A stretch of DNA of 10,446 nucleotides from assembly GCA_013153675.1 (NCBI GenBank), contig JAADEA010000166.1, positions 1 to 10,446 of the forward strand. Direction: 5' to 3'. Shown here in pieces: positions 1 through 6,524 of the stretch. The translations under genes and the position numbers were made by a program. The stretch's first letter is position 1. Every line of letters starts with the position of its first letter. Under the pieces are notes generated by a model. The model had not been told where the DNA came from. It worked only from the letters and a program-made list of their open reading frames with translations, and searched no databases. The DNA comes from Campylobacterota bacterium (GTDB lineage Bacteria > Campylobacterota > Campylobacteria > Campylobacterales > Sulfurovaceae).

Positions 1-1
1 T

Positions 2-1774
2 ATTAAAAGATTATATGAGATTAGTATCAAATCAAACTACTATTATGAGAGACTTGCTAAAGAGAATATTGAAAAAAAGACCTATCTAAAACCAATTAGA
101 GGAGAGATTTTAGATAGAAATAAGGAGCTTTTAGCTAGCAATATTATAGGATTTTCTCTTGCAATAAAACCCCATCTAAAAATTAATTCAAAAGAGTTTA
201 ACAACACCCTAGAGCTCATTGCAAACTCATTTAAAGATATAGATAAAGAGCTATTAATAAAGGTATATAAGAAAAAAAACTCCCCCTATAACCACAAATA
301 TATAAGAGTAATTGATTTTATCAGCTATAATGATATGATAAAGGTCTACCCTACTTTAAGTCTAAATAAATATATAAAAATAGAAGCAGCAACCAAACGC
401 TACTATCCATATGGAAAATATTTAGCTCATGTAATTGGATATATCTCAAAAGCTAATGCACAAGATGCCAAAAAAGATGAGGTAGTAAAGGCTGTTGGAA
501 AGGTTGGGAAGGCTGGACTTGAAAAGTATTATAATAAAGTTCTTCAAGGTGAGCTTGGATATAAGATTGAAAAAGTAGATGCTTATAATAGAGTATTAGA
601 AGAGCTTGAGCGAAAAGAGCCAAAGAGCAACCAAAATCTTATCTTAAGTATAGATGCAAAGCTTCAAAAGTTTATATATGATACAATTGAGGCTGAGCAT
701 AGAGCTGCTGTTGCAATTGTAATGAAGACTAGCGGAGAGATTTTAGCTGCTGTTAGCCTTCCAAGTTATGACCCAAATCTATTTGTAGATGGAATTAGTG
801 TTAAAAAATGGAAAGAGATTCAAAACAACCTTGACCATCCCTTTACTAATAAGTTAGTTAATGCAATGTATCCTCCTGGCTCGGTTATTAAAATGGGAGT
901 ATCTTTAGCTGTCTCAAAGATTGCTGGAAACTACATCTTACAGCCTGAATTTTGTCGTGGCTTTATTAGAATAGGAAAGAGCAAACATAAATTTAGATGC
1001 TGGTCACACTGGGGGCATGGGAGTGTTGATTTAAGAAAGTCAGTAAGAGAGAGTTGCGATGTTTTTTATTATAATAAAGCCTTACATGTTGGAATTGATA
1101 AGCTCTCAAAAGGGTTAAATGAGATAGGGCTTGGAGTAAAGACTGGCGTTGATTTGCCAAGAGAGTATAAAGGAATTATTCCAAATAAGGAGTGGAAGAG
1201 GAAAAGATATAAACAGCCTTGGTATAAAGGAGAGACTGCAATTGCAGCAATTGGGCAAGGATATACCAATGTAACGGTGATGCAAATTGCTAGATATACT
1301 GCATTTTTAGCAACTGGCTATTTGGTAACTCCTCACTTTGCAACCCTAATTGATAATAAGCCATATGTAAATAAGATTAAAAAACTAAACTTTGATAAAA
1401 ATATCTTTCAAATTATTCGAAATGGAATGTATGATGTTTGTAATAGCAAAAAAGGAACAGCCTATAGAGCAATGCATAATCTTCCAATTGTAGTTGCCGG
1501 GAAGACTGGAACTGCTCAAGTTGTATCAATTCCTCAAGATGTTAAAAAGAGAGCAAAAGAAGAAGATATGGAGTATTTTCACCGCTCTCACGCTTGGTTA
1601 ACCACCTATGCCCCATTTAAAAATCCAAAATATGTAGTAACTGTGCTAATTGAGCATGGAGGACATGGAGGAAGTGCAGCTGGGCCAATTGCTGCAAAGA
1701 TATATAGATGGATGTATCAAAATGGATATTTTGGAGAAGTCTCAACCCCTCAACTTCTAAAAGAGCTATATTAA
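2..1774 (+). CDS. mrdA: Penicillin-binding protein 2 (peptidoglycan D,D-transpeptidase), 5' partial
   Basis: Class B penicillin-binding protein, the transpeptidase that crosslinks peptidoglycan in the periplasm during cell elongation, normally paired with the RodA glycosyltransferase. The frame is open from base 2, so the gene enters from the left; an internal ATG at 335 is not the start. In the 590 visible residues the pedestal-domain box RGEILDRN lies at residues 33-40. The transpeptidase domain carries the active-site SVIK (Ser codon 881-883, residue 294), SCD (codons 1052-1060, residues 351-353) and KTG followed by TAQ (codons 1502-1510, residues 501-503). All three catalytic motifs are intact and correctly spaced. 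Comparison with family members suggests only about 20-30 residues are missing, including the N-terminal membrane anchor. It ends with TAA; I see no strong terminator before the next gene. PBP2 is preferred over FtsI from the RGEILDRN region and the WGHGSVDL segment before SCD. Confidence 0.95.
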   Translation: MKRLYEISIKSNYYYERLAKENIEKKTYLKPIRGEILDRNKELLASNIIGFSLAIKPHLKINSKEFNNTLELIANSFKDIDKELLIKVYKKKNSPYNHKYIRVIDFISYNDMIKVYPTLSLNKYIKIEAATKRYYPYGKYLAHVIGYISKANAQDAKKDEVVKAVGKVGKAGLEKYYNKVLQGELGYKIEKVDAYNRVLEELERKEPKSNQNLILSIDAKLQKFIYDTIEAEHRAAVAIVMKTSGEILAAVSLPSYDPNLFVDGISVKKWKEIQNNLDHPFTNKLVNAMYPPGSVIKMGVSLAVSKIAGNYILQPEFCRGFIRIGKSKHKFRCWSHWGHGSVDLRKSVRESCDVFYYNKALHVGIDKLSKGLNEIGLGVKTGVDLPREYKGIIPNKEWKRKRYKQPWYKGETAIAAIGQGYTNVTVMQIARYTAFLATGYLVTPHFATLIDNKPYVNKIKKLNFDKNIFQIIRNGMYDVCNSKKGTAYRAMHNLPIVVAGKTGTAQVVSIPQDVKKRAKEEDMEYFHRSHAWLTTYAPFKNPKYVVTVLIEHGGHGGSAAGPIAAKIYRWMYQNGYFGEVSTPQLLKELY

Positions 1775-1824
1775 CCCCATAAAATCATACTTTTTAGGAA
1801 ACTTTTATTAAATAATAAGTAAAA

Positions 1825-1830
1825 TATACT
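1825..1830 (+). promoter_or_regulatory. Candidate -10 box upstream of the NERD-helicase
   Basis: The 70-base gap 1775-1844 is AT-rich and holds TATACT at 1825-1830 after a run of A and T, with no recognisable -35 box. Transcription from it would begin close to the Shine-Dalgarno sequence AAAGGAAA (1833-1840) and leave a very short leader. The box may therefore be incidental and the gene may be read through from mrdA. Confidence 0.3.
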
Positions 1831-1844
1831 AAAAAGGAAAGATA

Positions 1845-3563
1845 GTGCCTTTAGTTGCAATTCCCCAAACTCTTGATAGTATGAATAGAAGTGAAAAAAG
1901 CATCTTTAAACGGCTACAACTTCTCTATTTAGCTCAATCTCCAATCTCCTATCTCTATTTAGAGCCTCAAATAACAAATCTATTTCCAGATTTTATTCTT
2001 ATTGACCCTAGCAGAGGAGTATTAATAATAGAGGTAAAGGGGTGGAGCATTGATTATATAAAAGAGATTAATAATAAATCAGTAATTACTAAAAATAATG
2101 AAGAGCTTATAAACCCAACCTATAGAGCTAGACAATATTTTAATGCTTTGCAAAATATCTTAAAAAACGCTCCATCAACTCTAGTAGATAAGAATAATAA
2201 CTTAGATATTAACCTTCAAGCAGTAGTAATCTTTACAGATATAACCCAAAATGAGGCCTCTTCTACTCAAATAGATAGATTTTTAGACCACTATCCAGTA
2301 AGGGTTATCTATAAAGATGAGTTTAATAAGAGCACAATTGATACTCTTTTTAATAATAAAATAAAACCCCTTCCCCCAAAATCGATTAATATAATTAGAG
2401 CTACAATATTTCCTGAATTAAAGATTAAGAGCCAATCAACCTCTAATATTGCAGTATTAGATATTGAGCAAGAGAGATTTGCCAAAAGTCTACCACTTGG
2501 CCATTATATGATAACTGGAATTCCAGGAAGCGGCAAGAGTGTAACTTTGGTAGCTAGAGCGATATATTTAGCCAAAAAATTTAGAGAGTGGAAAATATTA
2601 ATTGTTACCTATAATAAGCTTTTAAAAAATCAACTCTCTTTGCAAATTGAAAAAATAAAAAATGAGCTCAAAGATAGAGGTGTTATAATTGATAATATTG
2701 AAGTAGCAACCTTTCACCAAAAAGCTTTAGAGTTCTCATCCATCACCCCCTCTCCTACTGAAGCTAGAGATAGCGATTTTTGGAGATATACTCTACCCAA
2801 AGAGGCCCTAAAAAATGGATATGAAGCATATGATGCAATTTTAGTTGATGAGTATCAAGATTTCTATAAAGATTGGCTAAAGTTTCTTTTAAAGATATTA
2901 AAACCTCATAAGGATAAAAATAATAAACTTTTAAAAAATATCTTTCTAGCTGGCGATAGACTCCAAAGCATATATAACCCAAGCGAGATAAATTGGAAAA
3001 GAGATATTGGGCTAGATATGAGAGGGCGCTCAAAGCTACTTAAGACAAGTTATAGAGTGACAAAAGAGCATATTCAACTAGGACTTAATATTTTAAAAAA
3101 TGACCCAAAATATAAAGAAGAGGTAGAAAAATTTTATCCAAAAGAAGAGACCCTTCTTTTAGTAAACTCTTCAAAAGAGCCTCTAAAACTTATTGAAGGA
3201 GATGAGATAAAAGTTATTAACCAAATAAAAGAGCTTTTAGAGACCTACTCCTTTAAAGATATCTTACTAATAGCTCCAACTTGGGCTAGAATTAATGAGT
3301 TAAAAGTTCTTTTTCCCTCTAATCTTCAATACCATATTAACTCCTCAAAAGATACACTATCAAACTCACAAATAACCTTTACTACCTACTATTCAGCAAA
3401 AGGGATTGAGGCAAAAGTGGCAATTGTAATTGATATAGAAAAGATTGAAGATAGAAAGCTATTTTATGTGGCAGTAACTAGAGCCTCCTCAAAACTAATT
3501 TTACATAGCAAATCTTTCAATAGCACCCAAATTGGAAAAGAGATTTTAGAGGCTGTTAATTAA
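1845..3563 (+). CDS. NERD-domain nuclease / superfamily 1 (UvrD-like) helicase fusion
   Basis: A 572-residue predicted cytoplasmic DNA helicase with an N-terminal nuclease-related (NERD) domain. The NERD core is at about residues 15-135, with D49 in PDFILID and E63/K65 in IIEVKGW, matching the D...ExK arrangement of the PD-(D/E)xK nuclease fold. The ATPase follows: Q209 (Q-motif region), Walker A GIPGSGKS (225-232), Walker B VDEYQD (334-339), motif III GDRLQSIY (370-377), TSYR (401-404), motif V SAKGIE (517-522) and motif VI YVAVTRA (541-547). All core motifs are present, so it looks active. It is shorter than UvrD or Rep and seems to lack a full 2B domain. The start is GTG at 1845, placed by the SD AAAGGAAA (1833-1840). 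It sits between housekeeping genes with similar codon use, so recent transfer is not obvious. The role is unknown; repair or anti-phage nuclease-helicase activity are both possible. Confidence 0.88.
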   Translation: MPLVAIPQTLDSMNRSEKSIFKRLQLLYLAQSPISYLYLEPQITNLFPDFILIDPSRGVLIIEVKGWSIDYIKEINNKSVITKNNEELINPTYRARQYFNALQNILKNAPSTLVDKNNNLDINLQAVVIFTDITQNEASSTQIDRFLDHYPVRVIYKDEFNKSTIDTLFNNKIKPLPPKSINIIRATIFPELKIKSQSTSNIAVLDIEQERFAKSLPLGHYMITGIPGSGKSVTLVARAIYLAKKFREWKILIVTYNKLLKNQLSLQIEKIKNELKDRGVIIDNIEVATFHQKALEFSSITPSPTEARDSDFWRYTLPKEALKNGYEAYDAILVDEYQDFYKDWLKFLLKILKPHKDKNNKLLKNIFLAGDRLQSIYNPSEINWKRDIGLDMRGRSKLLKTSYRVTKEHIQLGLNILKNDPKYKEEVEKFYPKEETLLLVNSSKEPLKLIEGDEIKVINQIKELLETYSFKDILLIAPTWARINELKVLFPSNLQYHINSSKDTLSNSQITFTTYYSAKGIEAKVAIVIDIEKIEDRKLFYVAVTRASSKLILHSKSFNSTQIGKEILEAVN

Positions 3564-4095
3564 GAGTATTATAACTCTTTTCAAAATATCTAATTGAGGC
3601 AAATCCCCAAGCACCACTTTTTTTAATCTTTTCTATATGGGCTTTAGTAACAATCCCTCCAAGTGCAATAATTTTTATCTCACAACCCTTAACTGCTTCT
3701 TTTAACCCTTCAACTCCTTTGGGTTTTCCCTTATTTGGAGTTGGAAATATTGGACTAAATGTTACTGCATCAGCCCCTAAAACAGAAGCCCTTTTTATCT
3801 CTTCAAGAGAGTGAGTACTAACTACTACAAATAATCCTAACTCTTTGGCTCTTCTTATTTTATCAAATTGAGCTGAAGTTAAATGGACTCCATAAGCTCC
3901 TAGCTCTTTAGCTAGCTCTATATCTTGATGAATCATCTTTTTAGCTTTTGAAGGAAGTTTAATAAAGGCTATTGCATCTTTTTTATAGTTTGGATTATCT
4001 TTATCTCTATAGAGAATAAAATTGGCATCTAACGAATCTAAAGAGGAGCTATAAGGGTTAAAGAAAGAGGGGTCAGTTATTGCATACTTAATCAC
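3556..4095 (-). CDS. Short ThiE/TenI-family protein (thiamine phosphate synthase-like)
   Basis: A 179-residue TIM-barrel protein of the thiamine phosphate synthase/TenI family, which joins the pyrimidine and thiazole halves of thiamine (ThiE) or tautomerises the thiazole (TenI). Family marks are RDK (30-32), GVHL (69-72), STHS (93-96), SPIFPTPNK (114-122) and ALGGI (144-148). It is shorter than usual ThiE (about 205-220 residues). The family's IINDR segment reads IHQD here, and the Asp normally found shortly after GVHL is not evident: the loop reads TSAQ. Since those Asp residues bind magnesium in ThiE, synthase activity is uncertain and a TenI-like or other role is possible. The start is GTG at 4095, with AAGAAGAAG just upstream, overlapping the preceding gene's stop by 8 bases (GTGATTAA), which suggests translational coupling in an atpB operon. 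Its 3' end overlaps the convergent helicase by 8 bases. I am confident of the family, not of the exact reaction. Confidence 0.82.
   Translation of the reverse strand: MIKYAITDPSFFNPYSSSLDSLDANFILYRDKDNPNYKKDAIAFIKLPSKAKKMIHQDIELAKELGAYGVHLTSAQFDKIRRAKELGLFVVVSTHSLEEIKRASVLGADAVTFSPIFPTPNKGKPKGVEGLKEAVKGCEIKIIALGGIVTKAHIEKIKKSGAWGFASIRYFEKSYNTLN
3562..3579. terminator. Weak bidirectional terminator-like hairpin in a convergent overlap
   Basis: AAGAGT (3562-3567) pairs with ACTCTT (3574-3579) around the six-base loop ATTATA, followed on the plus strand by two more T (four in a row from 3578). It begins inside the helicase stop codon and lies within the last codons of the convergent ThiE-like gene. 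The stem is short and AT-rich, so efficiency is doubtful, but the position is where a terminator for the helicase would be expected. Confidence 0.4.
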
Positions 4096-4354
4096 ACTTC
4101 TTCTTTAATATCTCTTTTAACAACGCATTACTCTTCTTATGCTCTTCATATTTTTTAAAAAAAGTAAAGATTAACTCCATAATTAATACCATAAATAGTC
4201 CAATAAAAGAGTGAGCTAAACCATTTAAAAATTTAACAAAGATATTGGCCTTAATAGATAAAAAGCCAAAAAGGAAAAAATAAAAGGTAGTAGCCCAAGC
4301 TACTCCCAAAAAGATATTTATTAAGATATTGAGATATTTAGAGTTTAGATGCAT
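4088..4354 (-). CDS. Small two-helix membrane protein encoded directly after atpB
   Basis: An 88-residue protein with two hydrophobic segments, about residues 8-32 and 42-66, joined by a short loop and followed by a Lys/Glu-rich, probably helical cytoplasmic tail (67-88). The second segment carries polar residues H48 and E60. No family motif is recognised. The ATG at 4354 comes two bases after the atpB stop codon with no strong SD of its own, so translation is probably coupled to atpB; its own stop overlaps the next GTG start. I recall that Campylobacter jejuni also has a small integral membrane protein gene after atpB, which suggests a conserved pairing. A helper in F0 assembly, comparable in size to AtpI/AtpZ, is an inference from position and topology only. 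The tight coupling and clear membrane pattern support a real gene. Confidence 0.8.
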   Translation of the reverse strand: MHLNSKYLNILINIFLGVAWATTFYFFLFGFLSIKANIFVKFLNGLAHSFIGLFMVLIMELIFTFFKKYEEHKKSNALLKEILKKKCD

Positions 4355-4356
4355 TT

Positions 4357-5076
4357 TTATACTGGCGTATTAATTGCCATCTCTTCTACTGGATCTTCAT
4401 GGTGCTCATCCATCAACACCGCCCCTGCCAAATATACATAGGTTAAAATCATAAAGATAAATGTTTGTAAAACAGCCATAAAGCTAAGCATTGCCATTGG
4501 AACTAAAGGAATAATCCAAGGAGTCAACATTAATAATACCCATAAAAATAGGTCATCCCCTTTAATATTTCCAAAAAGACGGAAAGATAAAGAGATAATT
4601 CTAGAGAAGTGAGATACCACCTCAATTGGGAACATTAAAGGTGCAAGAGCTGGAACTGGCCCCATAAAGTGCTTAAAATATTTTACCACTCCATTTTTCT
4701 TAATACCCTCATAGTTATAATATACAAACACTGCAATTGCCAAAGGTAAAGTTACATTAATATTTGCAGTTGGAGACTCAAATCCTGGAATAATTCCCAA
4801 TACATTTGAAAAGAAAACAAAAAGCCCAATAGTAGCTACTAGTGGAAGATATTTTCTTGCATACTTCTCACCAACCACATCTTTCCCCATTGCAATTACG
4901 CCACCTAAATATGCCTCCATAACATTTTGCCATCCCTTAGGAACCACACTTAACTTTTGAGTAGCTTTGTTTGCCAAATATACAATAATAGCCACTACTA
5001 TAATAATATGTCCAATAACCATTAGTGGACCATGCCCTACTAGCCAACCAATAAAGGTAAATATGGTTTCTTCCAT
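4357..5076 (-). CDS. atpB: F0F1 ATP synthase subunit a
   Basis: Subunit a of the F0 motor, the inner-membrane protein forming the two proton half-channels against the c-ring. The 239-residue product has several membrane helices and the signature SLSFRLFGN (162-170), whose R166 corresponds to the essential Arg210 of E. coli. E152, D175 and Q204 align by spacing with E. coli Glu196, Glu219 and Gln252; the segment after the Arg reads NIKGDD, giving paired acids 174-175. The C-terminus is [17 protein letters not shown] followed by an acidic tail. The start ATG at 5076 is supported by a strong SD AGGAGAGG at 5079-5086 and a TATAAT promoter just upstream. The other ATP synthase genes are absent from the window, consistent with Campylobacterota, where atpB is separate. 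It heads an operon with the small membrane protein and the ThiE-like gene. Confidence 0.97.
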   Translation of the reverse strand: MEETIFTFIGWLVGHGPLMVIGHIIIVVAIIVYLANKATQKLSVVPKGWQNVMEAYLGGVIAMGKDVVGEKYARKYLPLVATIGLFVFFSNVLGIIPGFESPTANINVTLPLAIAVFVYYNYEGIKKNGVVKYFKHFMGPVPALAPLMFPIEVVSHFSRIISLSFRLFGNIKGDDLFLWVLLMLTPWIIPLVPMAMLSFMAVLQTFIFMILTYVYLAGAVLMDEHHEDPVEEMAINTPV

Positions 5077-5104
5077 AACCTCTCCTAATAAAAAAGTTAA
5101 TGCG

Positions 5105-5110
5105 ATTATA
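5105..5110 (-). promoter_or_regulatory. atpB: -10 box of the atpB promoter
   Basis: On the minus strand the sequence reads TTTTAGATATAATCGC, a perfect TATAAT preceded by T-rich DNA and lacking a clear -35, which is typical of sigma-70 promoters in Campylobacterota. The expected start near 5097 leaves a leader of about 20 bases that includes the strong SD AGGAGAGG. Confidence 0.7.
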
Positions 5111-5142
5111 TCTAAAAGTAACTAACAAGCTTCTAAAAAGAG

Positions 5143-5170
5143 TTTTTGAAACATATCCATTTTTCAAAAA
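5143..5170. repeat. 9-base perfect inverted repeat upstream of the atpB promoter
   Basis: TTTTTGAAA (5143-5151) and TTTCAAAAA (5162-5170) form a perfect inverted repeat around a 10-base spacer, centred roughly 60 bases upstream of the predicted atpB transcription start. It could be a regulator binding site or a weak hairpin. AT-rich DNA produces such repeats by chance. Confidence 0.4.
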
Positions 5171-5183
5171 GTAACTTGCTAAA

Positions 5184-5204
5184 AGCCCCTACTGCAGTGG
5201 GGCT
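5184..5204 (-). terminator. GC-rich hairpin terminator after the polyamine gene
   Basis: AGCCCC (5184-5189) pairs with GGGGCT (5199-5204) around a 9-base loop. On the minus strand the stem is followed by a short T run (CTTTTAGC), so it would end the transcript coming from 8606-5295 before the atpB promoter. It lies about 90 bases after that operon's last stop codon. The GC-rich stem stands out in this AT-rich gap; the U-tract is short. Confidence 0.6.
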
Positions 5205-5294
5205 AAAATTAACTTTTCTACTATTTTTTCTTAAATTTTTTATATACCATCAATATTAGGGGGCCATATTTTATTAAGATATTTATAATCTTTT

Positions 5295-6524
5295 TCATTT
5301 ATCCAACCTTAACTCATCTGGGGTTGATAACTCTTTAACTTTCCAAGGAAGCCCTTGCTTATTAAGCTCCTCCATAAATGGGTCTGGGTCAAACTCCTCC
5401 ATATTATGAACGCCAGCTTCCCACCAAATCTTTTGAAGCATCAATTTTGCTCCAATCATAGCAGGCACCCCGGTTGTATAGCTTACTGCTTGACTTCCAA
5501 CCTCTTCATAAGCCTTTTGGTGGTCACTTACTTGATAGATATAGATTGTCTTTTGCTCCCCATCCTTTATTCCAGTAACAACTACTCCAATATTGGTCTT
5601 TCCTTTGGTTCTCTCTCCAAGCGTTGCTGGGTCTGGAAGAAGAGTCTTTAAAAACTCAATTGGAACAATTTTACACCCATTATGCTCCACTGGCTCAATT
5701 CCAAGCATTCCAACATTTTCTAAACACTTCATATGAGTTAGATAGCTTTGAGAAAATGTCATAAAAAATCTAATTCTCTTTAGCCCTTTTATATTCTTAA
5801 CTAAGCTCTCTAGCTCTTCGTGATATAGCAAATAGCTATCTTTTGGCCCAATTTCTGGATAGTCCCAAACTTGTTTTATCTCCATTGGTTCAGTCTCAAT
5901 CCATTTTCCATCTTCCCAATATCTACCTTTGCTACTCACCTCTCTTAAATTAATCTCTGGGTTAAAGTTTGTAGCAAAAGGATAGCCATGGTCTCCTGCA
6001 TTACAATCAAGAATATCAATATAGTGAATCTCATCAAAATAGTGCTTTTGAGCATAGGCAATAAAGACATTTGTAACTCCTGGGTCAAATCCACTTCCAA
6101 GAAGTCCCATAATATTTGCATCTCTAAAGGCTTTATCTCTTGCCCACTGCTCTTTATACTCAAATTTAGCCAAATCTGGATGCTCATAGTTTGCAGTATC
6201 AAGATAGTCTGTTTTTGTCTCAACACACGCATCCATTATTGTTAAATCCTGATATGGAAGAGCTACATTAATTACAATATCAGCATTTGTCTTTTTAATT
6301 AAATCAACAACCTCTTCTTTTTTATCTGCATCAACTTGAGCTGTATTAATATCAACTCCAACTTTCTCTTTTACTCTTTTTGCAATCTCATCACATTTAC
6401 TTTTTGTTCTGCTAGCTAATGTTATATTTCCAAAGACATCTTTATTCATTGCACACTTAAATGCAACCACATTTCCAACGCCACCTGCGCCAATTATTAA
6501 GGTATTATTTGTTTGATTGCTCAT
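5295..6524 (-). CDS. Carboxynorspermidine/carboxyspermidine synthase (saccharopine dehydrogenase-like)
   Basis: A 409-residue cytoplasmic enzyme of the saccharopine dehydrogenase family. Its close relatives in Vibrio and Campylobacter condense aspartate semialdehyde with a diamine and reduce the product, giving the carboxy-polyamine that NspC decarboxylates to norspermidine or spermidine. The N-terminal Rossmann motif IGAGGVG (11-17) is intact, and SRTK (38-41) after the second strand suggests NADPH. Further family segments are GSGFDPGVTN (143-152) and SYTTGVPAMIGAK (348-360). The length fits this subfamily rather than the lysine-degrading enzyme. ATG at 6524 is chosen from the SD AGGAGAA (6527-6533). 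The gene overlaps the upstream channel gene by 20 bases, so the two are surely cotranscribed. The decarboxylase partner is not in the window, and the diamine substrate cannot be told from sequence. It ends with TGA, followed by the hairpin at 5184-5204. Confidence 0.88.
   Translation of the reverse strand: MSNQTNNTLIIGAGGVGNVVAFKCAMNKDVFGNITLASRTKSKCDEIAKRVKEKVGVDINTAQVDADKKEEVVDLIKKTNADIVINVALPYQDLTIMDACVETKTDYLDTANYEHPDLAKFEYKEQWARDKAFRDANIMGLLGSGFDPGVTNVFIAYAQKHYFDEIHYIDILDCNAGDHGYPFATNFNPEINLREVSSKGRYWEDGKWIETEPMEIKQVWDYPEIGPKDSYLLYHEELESLVKNIKGLKRIRFFMTFSQSYLTHMKCLENVGMLGIEPVEHNGCKIVPIEFLKTLLPDPATLGERTKGKTNIGVVVTGIKDGEQKTIYIYQVSDHQKAYEEVGSQAVSYTTGVPAMIGAKLMLQKIWWEAGVHNMEEFDPDPFMEELNKQGLPWKVKELSTPDELRLDK

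Noticed and set aside
1069..1269. Minus-strand open frame inside mrdA
   Set aside because: It is antisense to the conserved transpeptidase domain, with no supporting start signal.
335..1774. mrdA starting at the internal ATG at 335
   Set aside because: The same frame is open to base 2 and encodes the conserved pedestal-domain box RGEILDRN upstream, so 335 is internal.
2764..3033. Minus-strand open frame inside the helicase gene
   Set aside because: It is antisense to the Walker B and motif III region, which is clearly coding on the plus strand.
1845..3563. A defence island around the NERD-helicase
   Set aside because: Flanking genes are mrdA and a ThiE-like gene in an atpB operon; no other defence or mobile gene is visible.
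4937..5167. Minus-strand 76-residue open frame covering the start of atpB
   Set aside because: It overlaps the well-supported atpB start in another frame, its start lies upstream of the atpB promoter, and it has no SD or family match.
5205..5294. Possible small RNA between the carboxynorspermidine synthase gene and the hairpin
   Set aside because: A TATATA stretch followed by the hairpin could define a short transcript, but the region is low-complexity AT sequence and is better explained as a 3' untranslated region.
5945..6245. Open frames on both strands inside the carboxynorspermidine synthase gene
   Set aside because: They lie wholly within a conserved enzyme gene, have unnatural composition and no ribosome binding sites.
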